Below are positions 14,984-23,483 of a DNA stretch of 64,000 nt, one piece after another (position 1 is the first letter of the stretch; every line of letters begins with the position of its first letter). Location: NCBI RefSeq assembly GCF_900104055.1, contig NZ_FNJQ01000010.1, forward strand, positions 1-64,000. Direction: 5' to 3'. Source of the DNA: Pseudoselenomonas ruminantium. Its GTDB lineage: Bacteria; Bacillota; Negativicutes; Selenomonadales; Selenomonadaceae. A model generated the notes under the pieces. The model saw only the letters and a program-made list of their open reading frames with translations. It was not told the DNA's origin and did not search any database. The translations under genes and the position numbers were made by a program.

Positions 14984-16486
14984 ATGGCTGAATCAATCTG
15001 GTCCATCCTGCCGCCAATCATCACCATTGTACTGGCTTTGTGGACAAAGGAAGTCTACATGTCCCTGATCATCGGCATCTTCTCGGGTGCCATGCTCTTT
15101 ACCGGGGGCAACTTCCTGGAATCTACCTTGACCATGTTCAAGGTTATGGCGGACAAGGTGGGCGGCAACGTCAACATCTTGGTATTTTTGGTAATCTTAG
15201 GCATCCTGGTCGCGGCAATCACCCGCAGCGGTGCGACGAGCGCCTATGGTGAGTGGGCGGCGCGGACCATCAAGGGACGCCGTCAGGCTTCTTTGATCAC
15301 GGCGCTCTTAGGCCTCGTGATCTTCATCGATGACTATTTTAACTGCCTGACCGTTGGTACGGTCATGCGTCCGGTGACGGATAAGTTCCGGATTTCCCGG
15401 GCGAAGCTGGCTTATATCATCGATGCCATGGCTGCACCTATCTGTATCATCGCACCGGTGTCGAGCTGGGCGGCCGCCGTGGGCTCGTCCCTGCCGGAAG
15501 GCTCGGATATCGATGGGTTCGGACTCTTTATCCAGACGATTCCGTTCAATCTCTATGCGTGGCTGACGCTCGTGTTCCTGTTCTTCATCATCTGGACGGG
15601 CAAGGATTTCGGCCCGATGGCCCATGATGTGCAGCGCAGCAACAAGAATTTTGAGATTCCGAAGGAATACCAGGGCAATGGTGAGGTCCATAAGGATGAG
15701 CAGGGCAATGGCAAGATCATCGACCTGATCCTGCCGCTCCTGGTGCTGATTGCGGCCTGTGTCTATGGCATGCTCTATACTGGCGGTATCCATGAGGGCA
15801 AGACGATCGCAAACGCCTTTGCGGATTGTGATTCTTCCAAGTCTCTGGTGCTGGGTTCCTTCATTGCTTTTGTGTTTACCGGCCTTCTGTACCTGCCACG
15901 CAAGGTCATCTCTTTCAATGCCTTCTGCGACAGTTTCGGCTGGGGCTTCAAGGCCATGACGCCGGCTATCTTCATCCTGTGCCTGGCCTGGACGCTCTCC
16001 GGTATCTGCAGTGACAAATACCTGAACCTGGGCGGTTTCGTCGGCGGCATCGTCAGTGCCAATGCGGCCCTCATCATGCTGCTGCCGCCAATCTTCTTCC
16101 TCGTGGCCATCGGCCTGGCATTCGCTACCGGTACGAGCTGGGGGACCTTCGGTATCCTGATCCCGATTGCCGTAGCAGTTGTAGGCGGCGATCCGCAGAT
16201 GCTGACCATCTGCGTGGCGGCTATTCTTTCCGGTGCCGTAGGCGGCGACCATGCTTCGCCGATTTCCGATACGACGATCCTGGCATCGGCGGGCGCACAG
16301 TGTGACCATCTTGACCATGTGAGCACTCAGCTGCCCTATGTCATGACCGTGGCAGGCTGTTCGTTGGCTGGCTATGTGGTGGACGGTTTGACCGGCAATG
16401 GCTGGTTGGGCCTGGGCACAGCGCTTGTCTGCCTGTGCATTGCCATGGCGGTGATTTCGTCCAAGGTGAAATCTCTGGATCAATAA
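14984..16486 (+). CDS. Na+/H+ antiporter, NhaC family
   Basis: 500 residues with about 11 hydrophobic segments. Family features: the DDYFNCLTVGTVMRP segment with buried acidic pair (~residue 111), APICIIAPVSSWAA, FATGTSWGTFGILIPIA and GGDHASPISDTTILAS near the C-terminus. Exchanges cytoplasmic Na+ for external H+, or a related organic substrate; NhaC relatives also carry malate/lactate or amino acids, so the substrate is open. SD is weak (AGCAGGTAG). Single gene with its own promoter and terminator. Confidence 0.88.
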   Translation: MAESIWSILPPIITIVLALWTKEVYMSLIIGIFSGAMLFTGGNFLESTLTMFKVMADKVGGNVNILVFLVILGILVAAITRSGATSAYGEWAARTIKGRRQASLITALLGLVIFIDDYFNCLTVGTVMRPVTDKFRISRAKLAYIIDAMAAPICIIAPVSSWAAAVGSSLPEGSDIDGFGLFIQTIPFNLYAWLTLVFLFFIIWTGKDFGPMAHDVQRSNKNFEIPKEYQGNGEVHKDEQGNGKIIDLILPLLVLIAACVYGMLYTGGIHEGKTIANAFADCDSSKSLVLGSFIAFVFTGLLYLPRKVISFNAFCDSFGWGFKAMTPAIFILCLAWTLSGICSDKYLNLGGFVGGIVSANAALIMLLPPIFFLVAIGLAFATGTSWGTFGILIPIAVAVVGGDPQMLTICVAAILSGAVGGDHASPISDTTILASAGAQCDHLDHVSTQLPYVMTVAGCSLAGYVVDGLTGNGWLGLGTALVCLCIAMAVISSKVKSLDQ

Positions 16487-16498
16487 AGTTTTTGCAAA

Positions 16499-16526
16499 CC
16501 AGCTGCCTGCGGGCGGCTGGCTTTTT
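16499..16526 (+). terminator. Terminator after the nhaC-family gene
   Basis: CCAGCTGCC-TGCG-GGCGGCTGG stem (one G-U pair) followed by five Ts. Confidence 0.9.
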
Positions 16527-16533
16527 CTTTGCC

Positions 16534-16562
16534 TTGTCAAAAGCGGTCAATTGCGTTATACT
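16534..16562 (+). promoter_or_regulatory. murI promoter
   Basis: TTGTCA, 17-nt spacer, TATACT, placed directly after the preceding terminator and about 40 nt before the start codon. Confidence 0.75.
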
Positions 16563-16603
16563 AGCATTTGTTTGCAAAATTAGATTTTCAGGAGTTGAGG
16601 GCG

Positions 16604-17383
16604 TTGAAAATTGCCTTTTTTGATTCCGGCATGGGGGGGCTGTCTGTTCTCCATCATGCCATGAAGGTTCTGCCCCATGAGCAGTTTGTGTTCTATGCTG
16701 ATGAAGACCATGTGCCCTATGGCACGAAATCCACAGCAGAAGTGCAGAAGTTTGTGGGCGAGGCCTTTGACTTCTTATTGAAACAGGATGTGAAGGCCAT
16801 CGTGGTGGCCTGCAATACGGCAACCTCCGTGGCCGTGGCTGAGATGCGCCGCCGCTATGACATGCCCATCATCGGCATGGAGCCGGCGGCGAAAAAGGCG
16901 CTGGACCTGGATGGTACGCATCGGGTGCTCGTGACGGCTACGCCCATTACCGTCAAGGGGCGCAAGATGGAATTGCTGATTGAGAAAGTCGATAAGGACC
17001 ATCTCGTGGATCGGTTAGCCCTGCCGGAGCTTGTGACCTTTGCCGAGCGGCAGGAATTCAATTCCCCGGCAGTGACGGATTACCTTCGGGAGCAGCTGGC
17101 TCCCTTTGACCTGAAGGAGTATTCTTCGCTGGTTTTGGGCTGCACCCATTTCAACTATTTCAAGGACACGCTGCGGACACTGCTGCCGGAAAATGTTGCC
17201 TTTGTAGACGGCAATGAAGGCACGGTCAATGAACTGATCCGCCGTCTGAAGGAACGCAACCTGTTGGAGAACAATCCTCAGCAGGTGGAGTATTTCTACT
17301 CGGGCCGCAAGGTCACGGATCTGATGGAGTTAGAGCGCTTGCAGAAATGCCTGGGCCGGCTCGAAAAGATGTACCGAATTTAA
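16604..17383 (+). CDS. murI: Glutamate racemase
   Basis: 259 residues. Supplies D-glutamate for peptidoglycan. Substrate-binding DSGMGGLSV near the N-terminus and the two catalytic cysteines C70 (ACNTATS) and C180 (LGCTHF) are present. I chose TTG 16604, 9 nt after AGGAG and directly before the conserved KIAFFDSG; another in-frame TTG at 16568 has no SD. Own promoter at 16534-16562. Confidence 0.94.
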   Translation: MKIAFFDSGMGGLSVLHHAMKVLPHEQFVFYADEDHVPYGTKSTAEVQKFVGEAFDFLLKQDVKAIVVACNTATSVAVAEMRRRYDMPIIGMEPAAKKALDLDGTHRVLVTATPITVKGRKMELLIEKVDKDHLVDRLALPELVTFAERQEFNSPAVTDYLREQLAPFDLKEYSSLVLGCTHFNYFKDTLRTLLPENVAFVDGNEGTVNELIRRLKERNLLENNPQQVEYFYSGRKVTDLMELERLQKCLGRLEKMYRI

Positions 17384-17390
17384 CTTGACT

Positions 17391-17418
17391 TTGCAGTGCT
17401 TTTGTTCTAGTCTATACA
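17391..17418 (+). promoter_or_regulatory. Promoter of the thioesterase gene
   Basis: TTGCAG, 16-nt spacer, TATACA, 31 nt before the start codon. Confidence 0.5.
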
Positions 17419-17448
17419 ATGTGCCTAAAGTGTTAAGGGGGACGCAAT

Positions 17449-17895
17449 ATGCCAGTAAATATCGAACATCATGTAAATTTCTATGACACCGATGCCATGG
17501 CCGTGGTACACCATGCCAATTATATCCGTTGGTTTGAAATTGGCCGTGTGGCGTACCTTAGGGAGATTGGCATCACGCTGACGGAAATGATGGACGATGG
17601 CTATGTGTTCCCCATTACGGATATCAGTGCCAAATACGTTTCGCCGGGCAAGTTCGATGACAACCTCATCATTGAGACCACGGCCACGGCACTGACTAAA
17701 GCGAAGATGTGCTTCAAATACCGCATCCTGCGCAAGGAGACGGGGGAAGTGCTGGTGACGGGCAAGTCCCAGAACGTCTACACCAGCAAAGAGACGGGTC
17801 ATATCGCCCGCCTGTCGGAAAAGTATTATACGCGTCTGCAGGCAGCTATGGAAAAGGAAAAGGCTGTTGCAGAGGCGCAGAATAAAGCAAAATAA
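17449..17895 (+). CDS. YbgC/FadM-type acyl-CoA thioesterase (hot-dog fold)
   Basis: 148 residues. The 4HBT signature FYDTDAMAVVHHANYIRWFE at the N-terminus contains the catalytic Asp (D15) and the motif His. Hydrolyses acyl-CoA or acyl-ACP; physiological substrate unknown. AGGGGG SD 8 nt upstream. The tail after residue 130 is charged and Ala/Lys-rich. The next gene (unknown membrane protein) starts 25 nt on, so an operon with the CofE-like gene is likely. Confidence 0.88.
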   Translation: MPVNIEHHVNFYDTDAMAVVHHANYIRWFEIGRVAYLREIGITLTEMMDDGYVFPITDISAKYVSPGKFDDNLIIETTATALTKAKMCFKYRILRKETGEVLVTGKSQNVYTSKETGHIARLSEKYYTRLQAAMEKEKAVAEAQNKAK

Positions 17896-17920
17896 GCAGG
17901 GATTCTAGGGAGGAATTATT

Positions 17921-18472
17921 GTGGAATTTTTAACCATAGTGTTATTGGTCATCCTGATTTTGATCTGTGTGACCAGACTCTTTTTGGCTTATCTGGGTAC
18001 GGAGGACATCCGCGTGGATGCCAGCGCTCCGGTTGAGCTCGAAAGCAAGGACGAAAACAGCCTCGTGCTGGTAAAGAAGCTGCGCTTCTATAATGAAGGC
18101 AAACAGTGTGCCACCATTATGGATGCTATCTGCCGCAGCCAGCTGCCCTATGAGCAGTATGACGGCATTGAAGTGTGCCCCAAGGCTGAACGCGAAGGCG
18201 AAGTCCGTGAGGACGATTACTTCGAGGCCGTAATCATCCAGAAGAAGGGTTACAAGGGCGGTTTGGACAGCCTGAACCTCTTTGCGAAAATCAAGCTGAC
18301 GCCGCGCAAGGGCATGAGCCTGGAGGAAGCACTGTCCCATATGGTTGACCTGCCGGTTGACTTCATCTGGCAGGAGACGGGCCGCGCTGTGCAGCATTAC
18401 AACAAGCTGCGTATCGAGATTACGGCAGATGAGATTGCAAAACTGGCTGGCGTAACGCTGGTCAAGGACTAA
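17921..18472 (+). CDS. Membrane-anchored protein of unknown function
   Basis: 183 residues. GTG start behind GGGAGGAATT. Residues 3-24 form one strongly hydrophobic helix; the rest is a soluble mixed alpha/beta domain with no motif I recognise. It contains C42-like single cysteines (KQCATIMD, AICRSQ, IEVCPK) but no metal-site pattern. The gene lies 12 nt before the CofE-like ligase gene and very likely is co-translated, so the two may work together. I cannot assign a function. Confidence 0.8.
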   Translation: MEFLTIVLLVILILICVTRLFLAYLGTEDIRVDASAPVELESKDENSLVLVKKLRFYNEGKQCATIMDAICRSQLPYEQYDGIEVCPKAEREGEVREDDYFEAVIIQKKGYKGGLDSLNLFAKIKLTPRKGMSLEEALSHMVDLPVDFIWQETGRAVQHYNKLRIEITADEIAKLAGVTLVKD

Positions 18473-18484
18473 GGAGGCACTGAC

Positions 18485-19144
18485 ATGCAAGACGAAATGA
18501 AACTTATTCCGGTGCCGACGCGCATCCTGACGGAAAAAGACGATATTGTGGATGCCATTGAGCATTACACGAAAGATAAGATCGGTGAGAACGACCTGCT
18601 CTGCTGCGCAGAGTCCGTAGTTGCCATCACTCAGGGCCGCTTTGTGCGCCCGGAGGATTTGAAGATCTCCAAGCTGGCCAAGTTCTGCTGCCGCTTTATC
18701 CCGGACTACGGCTCTCTGGCTTCGCCGCATGGCATGCAGTCTCTGATGGACGTGGAAGGCAAATGGCGTGTAGCCTTTGCCCTGCTGGCCGGTTCCGTGG
18801 CTAAGCTCTTTGGCAAATCTGGTATGTTCTATGTCTGGGGCGGCAAGGAAACTGCTATGATCGATGACGTCACGGGTACGATGCCGCCGTTTGACAAATG
18901 CATTGTCTACGGACCGGGTGAACCGTATGAAGTCGTGAAGCGCATCAAGGAACGTCTGGGCTGCTTTGGCGCCATGATTGCCGACGTAAATGACCTTAAG
19001 CGCAGCCGCGTGGTGGGCATCACCGAGGGCACGGACGGCGAGATCGCCCGCAAGCTCCTGATTGATAACCCCTTCGGCAACGCTTCTCAGAAGACGCCAA
19101 TCTGCATTATCAAGAATTACAAGCAGTATCAGGAAAGCAAATAA
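18485..19144 (+). CDS. CofE-like (coenzyme F420-0:gamma-glutamyl ligase family) protein
   Basis: 219 residues. N-terminal [18 protein letters not shown] and [19 protein letters not shown] match the start of the CofE fold, followed by an RxxKxxxxxx-type core, [17 protein letters not shown] and the [11 protein letters not shown] region near the end. CofE adds gamma-linked glutamates to F420-0. No other F420 gene is visible here and the lineage is not known to make F420, so it may glutamylate another molecule (inference). SD AAGGAGG eight nt upstream; terminator at 19153-19179. Confidence 0.8.
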   Translation: MQDEMKLIPVPTRILTEKDDIVDAIEHYTKDKIGENDLLCCAESVVAITQGRFVRPEDLKISKLAKFCCRFIPDYGSLASPHGMQSLMDVEGKWRVAFALLAGSVAKLFGKSGMFYVWGGKETAMIDDVTGTMPPFDKCIVYGPGEPYEVVKRIKERLGCFGAMIADVNDLKRSRVVGITEGTDGEIARKLLIDNPFGNASQKTPICIIKNYKQYQESK

Positions 19145-19152
19145 GTGGTGAT

Positions 19153-19179
19153 AAAAGCCTCCCCACAGGGGAGGCTTTT
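19153..19179. terminator. Terminator after the CofE-like gene
   Basis: AAAAGCCTCCCC / GGGGAGGCTTTT, a perfect 12-bp stem with a 3-nt loop; short T run on both strands. Confidence 0.75.
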
Positions 19180-19196
19180 AAAAAAGGAGTGATTGC

Positions 19197-19943
19197 ATGG
19201 AGCGTTTCAGACACCGCGCTGCGGACGCTTTGCGACCCTATAAGATCCACCGCAAGTTCCAGAAGTATCCGGCCGGTTCGGTACTGATTGAGATGGGCAA
19301 TACCAAGGTCATCTGTGCCGCTACCGTGGAAGAGCGGGTGCCGTTCTTCCTCAAGGGGACAGGCGAGGGCTGGATTACGGCGGAGTATTCCCTGCTGCCC
19401 AGCGCTACAGGCACGCGCACCCAGCGGGAAGCCGTCAAGGGCAAGCAGACCGGGCGTACTCAGGAAATTGAGCGCCTGATTGGCCGTTCCCTACGCTCCG
19501 TGGTGGACACCAAGGCCTTGGGCGAGCGCACCATCATGATTGACTGCGATGTGATCCAGGCCGATGGCGGCACGCGCACAGCGGCTATTACCGGTGCCTT
19601 TGTGGCTTTGGTGGAAGCCTGTGCGAGCTTCTATCAGAAGGGGAATATCTTTCCTGTCAAGGATTTTTTGGCGGCTATCAGCGTGGGCATCAACAAGGAG
19701 GATGAGCCAATCCTTGATCTATGTTATGAGGAAGATTCTACGGCCATGGTGGATATGAATGTGGTGATGACGGGCTTTGGCAAGTTCGTCGAGGTGCAGG
19801 GCACCGGCGAGGGCCGGCCCTTTGACCATCAGGAGCTCACGCGGCTGCTCGCATTAGGGGAGAAGGGCTGCCGCGAGTTGATTTCCTATCAGAAGGATGT
19901 TTTAGGCGGTCAGCTGGTCTGGCTGGTAGGCCGCGAAGGTTGA
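19197..19943 (+). CDS. rph: Ribonuclease PH
   Basis: 248 residues. Phosphorolytic 3' exonuclease for tRNA 3' ends. Motifs: [40 protein letters not shown] and GTGEG near the C-terminus. SD AAGGAGTG. Forms an operon with rdgB and the phosphodiesterase gene, a common Firmicute grouping. Confidence 0.96.
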   Translation: MERFRHRAADALRPYKIHRKFQKYPAGSVLIEMGNTKVICAATVEERVPFFLKGTGEGWITAEYSLLPSATGTRTQREAVKGKQTGRTQEIERLIGRSLRSVVDTKALGERTIMIDCDVIQADGGTRTAAITGAFVALVEACASFYQKGNIFPVKDFLAAISVGINKEDEPILDLCYEEDSTAMVDMNVVMTGFGKFVEVQGTGEGRPFDHQELTRLLALGEKGCRELISYQKDVLGGQLVWLVGREG

Positions 19944-19961
19944 TATTAGGGGAGTTATTTT

Positions 19962-20561
19962 ATGAAGAAGATTGTCATTGCCACGAAGAATGCGGGCAAA
20001 GTTCGGGAAATGAAAGACGCTTTTGCGCATCTGCCCGTGGAAGTGGTGGCTCTGTCGGAGTTTGGGGATTTGCCCAATGCCATTGAGGATGGGGGAACCT
20101 TTGCGGATAATGCCGCCATCAAGGCCCGCTTCTATATGGAAAAGACGGGGTGTGCCTGTCTGGCCGATGATTCCGGTTTGGAAGTCGCGGTGCTCGGGGG
20201 CCGTCCGGGGGTGTATTCCTCCCGTTTTGCCGGCTATAACGCCGAGGACTGGGCCAACAATCAGAAGATGCTCGAAGAACTCTGCATTGCCGATGTGGAA
20301 GAATCGCCGGCCGATTATCGCTGCTCCCTGTGCTTTATCGATACGGATGGCACTATCCTGCGGGCCGATGGCCGCTGTGATGGCGTCGTGCGCAAGATTC
20401 CCCGGGGCAAGAACGGCTTTGGTTATGATCCCTATTTCTATACCAATGAGTATGCAGGCCGTACCATGGCGGAACTGACCTTTGAGGAGAAGGACCGCAT
20501 CAGCCATCGCGGCCGTGCCCTGCGCAAGCTCACGCAGCAGCTGGAGGAACATCTGGCATGA
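19962..20561 (+). CDS. rdgB: XTP/dITP pyrophosphatase (RdgB/Ham1)
   Basis: 199 residues. Removes non-canonical purine nucleotides (XTP, dITP) from the pool. ATKNAGKVREMKDAF at the N-terminus, LADDSGLEVAVLGGRPGVYSSRF in the middle, GFGYDPYF and SHRGRAL at the end are all family signatures. It starts 18 nt after rph behind GGGGAG and overlaps the next gene by 4 nt. Confidence 0.96.
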   Translation: MKKIVIATKNAGKVREMKDAFAHLPVEVVALSEFGDLPNAIEDGGTFADNAAIKARFYMEKTGCACLADDSGLEVAVLGGRPGVYSSRFAGYNAEDWANNQKMLEELCIADVEESPADYRCSLCFIDTDGTILRADGRCDGVVRKIPRGKNGFGYDPYFYTNEYAGRTMAELTFEEKDRISHRGRALRKLTQQLEEHLA

Positions 20562-21043
20562 GGGTAGGTATTCTGAGCGACAGCCATGGCGATTACCGTT
20601 ATATCGATCAGGCTTTGGCGCATAAGGAAGCCCAGGATGTGGAAGTCTGGCTGTTTGCTGGGGATATTGCCATGGATGCCGATTACCTGGCCATGGTGAC
20701 AGATAAAGAAGTCATCAAAGTGGCGGGCAATAACGACTGGCCTGGCGGCCGCCTGCCGGATTATGAGACGGCGGATATTGCTGGTCATACCATTTTCCTG
20801 ACGCACGGCCATCTCTTTGGCGTGGGCTTTGGCCTTCATAATCTGGCACAGGCTGCCGTCGATGTGGGGGCAGATATTGCCGTCTATGGCCACACCCATA
20901 TAGCGGTGGATACATTGCTGGATGATGTACGGATCTTGAATCCCGGCAGTATATCCCGTCCACGGGATGCGCGCAATGGTTCATTCATGGTGATGAATCT
21001 GGAAGTAGATAAATCCCCTCGTGTAAAACTGTTAAGGATATAA
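20558..21043 (+). CDS. YfcE/MJ0936-type metallophosphoesterase
   Basis: 161 residues. Metal ligands are in SDSHGD (N-terminus), FAGDIAMD, GNND, LTHGH and YGHTHIA, the order of the small calcineurin-like phosphodiesterases. Substrate unknown. Start overlaps the rdgB stop (ATGA), so translation is coupled. A palindrome begins at its stop codon and a strong terminator follows at 21096-21128. Confidence 0.9.
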   Translation: MRVGILSDSHGDYRYIDQALAHKEAQDVEVWLFAGDIAMDADYLAMVTDKEVIKVAGNNDWPGGRLPDYETADIAGHTIFLTHGHLFGVGFGLHNLAQAAVDVGADIAVYGHTHIAVDTLLDDVRILNPGSISRPRDARNGSFMVMNLEVDKSPRVKLLRI

Positions 21044-21068
21044 TTATTATCTATTGTATAATAATTAT
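21040..21068. repeat. AT-rich inverted repeat overlapping the phosphodiesterase stop
   Basis: Arms ATAATTATTA and TAATAATTAT, 10/10 complementary, 9-nt spacer. AT composition makes a chance match more likely than usual; a Fur-like operator is possible but the match is partial. Confidence 0.3.
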
Positions 21069-21095
21069 CAAATAGAAAAAATCTATAAATTTTTT

Positions 21096-21128
21096 AAAAA
21101 AAGTCCTGCTTTTAGCAGGATTTTTTTT
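21096..21128. terminator. Terminator after rph-rdgB-phosphodiesterase
   Basis: TCCTGCT-TTT-AGCAGGA stem with eight Ts after it and an A run before it, so it can act in both directions. Confidence 0.92.
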
Positions 21129-21152
21129 GCGAATATCTAATATAAATATTGA

Positions 21153-21168
21153 TGTGATAGTAATCACG
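21153..21168. promoter_or_regulatory. CRP/FNR-type palindrome upstream of the fumarase genes
   Basis: TGTGA-TAGTAA-TCACG, the CRP half-site pair with one end mismatch and the canonical 6-nt spacer. It lies 90 nt before the -35 element of the fumarase promoter, in a region free of genes. Confidence 0.55.
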
Positions 21169-21184
21169 CGAAGAGGTAACTAAG

Positions 21185-21256
21185 ATGCAGAAAAGTGAAT
21201 TGGATTCACTATTTTCGCGGTTTGCGGGCATCATACGAATGCTTGAAAATCAATAG
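21185..21256 (+). CDS. Possible 23-residue leader ORF before fumarase
   Basis: ATG 21185 has AGAGG eight nt upstream and reads MQKSELDSLFSRFAGIIRMLENQ before a stop that overlaps the fumarase -35 region. A hairpin GTGAAT/ATTCAC falls inside it. Too short for family assignment; the good SD is the only support. A transcript for it would have to start upstream of 21170. Confidence 0.3.
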   Translation: MQKSELDSLFSRFAGIIRMLENQ

Positions 21257-21271
21257 GAAATGTGTTATTAT
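21243..21271 (+). promoter_or_regulatory. Fumarase operon promoter
   Basis: TTGAAA, 17-nt spacer, TATTAT; transcript start near 21278, giving a leader of about 38 nt. Confidence 0.7.
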
Positions 21272-21316
21272 GTGCCTGCTGATGTGTGATAAAGTGTATT
21301 TATGGGAGGGATTACT

Positions 21317-22159
21317 TTGCGAGAAATCGACGCAAAACAAATCACGGAAACCGTAGCACAGATGTGCAAAGAAGCGGCCTATTACCTTCCGGATGACGTC
21401 TACAACGCCATGAAGAAGGCGCGGGAGACGGAAACTTCTCCGGTAGGTCAGAATGTCCTCGACCAGATTATCCGCAATGCGGAAATCGCTAAGGCTGAAG
21501 ATCGTCCTTACTGCCAGGATACTGGCATGACGATTGTCTTCCTTGAAGTTGGCCAGGACCTGCACATTACGGGCGGCCTGTTGGAAGATGCAGTCAATGC
21601 CGGCATTTCCAAGGGCTATACCGAAGGCTACTTGCGTAAGTCCGTGGTCGGCGAGCCGCTGTTCAATCGTGTGAATACCAAGGATAACACGCCGGGCGTC
21701 ATCTACACGAAAATCGTAGCAGGTGACAAGCTCAAGATTACCGTGGCACCGAAGGGCTTTGGTTCCGAGAACAAATCCGGTGTCAAGATGCTGGTACCGG
21801 CTGATGGTGTGGAAGGCGTGAAGAAAGCGGTTATGGACATTATCCTCCATGCCAGTATGAACCCCTGCCCGCCGATGGTTATCGGTGTTGGTATCGGCGG
21901 TACCATGGACAGAGCTGCCCTCCTTTCCAAACTGGCTCTGACGCGTTCCGTTGACGAACGTAATCCGATGCCGGAATACGCCAAACTGGAAGGCGAACTC
22001 CTCGAACTCATCAATCAGACGGGTATCGGCCCCCAGCTGGGCGGCAATACCTCGGCACTGGCTGTAAACGTAGAGTGGGGCCCCACTCATATCGCAGGCC
22101 TGCCGGTTGCAGTAACCATTTGCTGCCATGCTATGCGCCATAAACAGCGTGTACTTTGA
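21317..22159 (+). CDS. Class I fumarate hydratase, alpha subunit
   Basis: 280 residues from TTG 21317, which sits 7 nt after GGGAGGG; an ATG at 21302 lies inside that SD and is unlikely. Oxygen-sensitive 4Fe-4S fumarase interconverting malate and fumarate. Candidate cluster cysteines lie in PYCQDTGMT, MNPCPPM and the C-terminal TICCHAMRH. GIGGTMDRAALLSKLAL is a family signature. The beta subunit follows after 22 nt. With frdCAB downstream this makes the reductive malate-fumarate-succinate branch. Confidence 0.94.
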   Translation: MREIDAKQITETVAQMCKEAAYYLPDDVYNAMKKARETETSPVGQNVLDQIIRNAEIAKAEDRPYCQDTGMTIVFLEVGQDLHITGGLLEDAVNAGISKGYTEGYLRKSVVGEPLFNRVNTKDNTPGVIYTKIVAGDKLKITVAPKGFGSENKSGVKMLVPADGVEGVKKAVMDIILHASMNPCPPMVIGVGIGGTMDRAALLSKLALTRSVDERNPMPEYAKLEGELLELINQTGIGPQLGGNTSALAVNVEWGPTHIAGLPVAVTICCHAMRHKQRVL

Positions 22160-22181
22160 TTTGAGACGGGAGGAAATATAA

Positions 22182-22748
22182 ATGGCTGAACAGATTCGGA
22201 TTCAGACTCCGTTTACGGAGGAAATGAGCCGCAAGCTCAAAGCAGGCGATGCGGTACTTATCTCTGGCGAAATCATCGCCGCTCGTGACGCTGCCCACAA
22301 GGCAATGACGGAAGCTCTTGCCCGCGGCGAGAAACTGCCCGTTGACTGGCAGAATCAGATGGTTTACTACCTGGGACCGACGCCGGCAAAACCGGGCGAT
22401 CCCATCGGTTCCTGCGGCCCGACGACTTCCGGTCGTATGGATGCTTACACCCCGACCATGCTCGAACAGGGCATCAAGGGTATGATTGGCAAAGGCTCCC
22501 GCTCTAAGGAAGTGGTGGAATCCATGAAGAAGAACGGCGTGACCTATTTCGCCGCTGTTGGCGGTGCTGCAGCCCTGATTGCCAAATCCGTCAAGAAATA
22601 CGAAGTCCTCGCATACCCGGAGCTCGGCCCTGAGGCCGTAGCTCGTCTCACCGTAGAGGATTTCCCGGCTATCGTCGTCATCGACTGCGAGGGCAACAAC
22701 CTTTACGAAACGAATCAGGCTAAGTATCGTACGCTGAAAGGCTACTGA
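22182..22748 (+). CDS. Class I fumarate hydratase, beta subunit
   Basis: 188 residues, equivalent to the C-terminal domain of E. coli FumA. Landmarks: SGEIIAARDAAHKAM, CGPTTSGRMDAYTPTMLEQGIKGMIGKG and YFAAVGGAAALIAKSVK. SD GGGAGGAAAT. Acts only with the alpha subunit. Confidence 0.94.
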   Translation: MAEQIRIQTPFTEEMSRKLKAGDAVLISGEIIAARDAAHKAMTEALARGEKLPVDWQNQMVYYLGPTPAKPGDPIGSCGPTTSGRMDAYTPTMLEQGIKGMIGKGSRSKEVVESMKKNGVTYFAAVGGAAALIAKSVKKYEVLAYPELGPEAVARLTVEDFPAIVVIDCEGNNLYETNQAKYRTLKGY

Positions 22749-22820
22749 TAAAGGTATAGTGGAACAAGGCGGGCACGAGATCTTGCCCGCTATTCCAGGA
22801 ATTATTTTAGGAGGTATAGA

Positions 22821-23447
22821 ATGTTTCACACAACTTTTTACGTGCGTCGTCTGCATTCACTAGTGGGCCTCTTGGCGCTGGGCATGGTTCTCTTTGAACA
22901 CATCTTCACCAACTCCATGGCTCTGGGCGGCGCTCCTGCACTCAACGGAGCCCTGGCAATGATGGAGCTCATTCCGCATCCGATCTTCCTCGGACTGGAA
23001 ATTGGCGCTATTGCAACGCCGCTGCTCTTCCATGCCATCTATGGTATCTACATCTGCCTGCAGGCTAAGAACAATCCGGGCCGTTATGGCTATGTCCGCA
23101 ACTGGCAGTTCGCTCTGCAGCGCTGGACGGCATGGTTCCTGGTAGTATTCCTGGTTTGGCACGTATTCTATCTGCGTATCCTGACCAAGGGCATTGCCGG
23201 TGTTCCCATTTCCTATGAACTCCTGCAGAACTACTTCGTAGCAAATCCTGCCTATGCTCTTCTCTACATCATCGGTATGTTTGCTGCCATCTTCCATTTC
23301 TGCAATGGTATCACGACCTTCTGCATGACCTGGGGTATCGCTAAAGGCCCCCGCGTCCAGAATGTGGTAAGTGCACTGAGCATGGGCCTCTGCGCTGTGC
23401 TGTGCCTCGTGACGCTGGCATTTATGGGCAGCTACTTTGTGATGTAA
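22821..23447 (+). CDS. frdC: Succinate dehydrogenase/fumarate reductase, cytochrome b subunit
   Basis: 208 residues, five membrane helices, the B. subtilis SdhC / Wolinella FrdC type that carries two b haems in one subunit. Candidate haem histidines occur in RRLHSLVG, FEHIF, LFHAIYG, VWHVFY and FHFCNG. Exchanges electrons with menaquinone. Strong SD (GGAGG). In an anaerobe making succinate or propionate the fumarate-reducing direction is more likely than oxidation (inference). Confidence 0.93.
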   Translation: MFHTTFYVRRLHSLVGLLALGMVLFEHIFTNSMALGGAPALNGALAMMELIPHPIFLGLEIGAIATPLLFHAIYGIYICLQAKNNPGRYGYVRNWQFALQRWTAWFLVVFLVWHVFYLRILTKGIAGVPISYELLQNYFVANPAYALLYIIGMFAAIFHFCNGITTFCMTWGIAKGPRVQNVVSALSMGLCAVLCLVTLAFMGSYFVM

Positions 23448-23483
23448 TTGCCTTTGTGTATGGCAAAGTAAAGGAGAATTTCA

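Noticed and set aside
15308-16540. 410-codon open frame antisense to the nhaC-family gene
   Set aside because: Same codon-bias effect. The translation is rich in His, Arg and Gln and lacks any hydrophobic or enzyme pattern.
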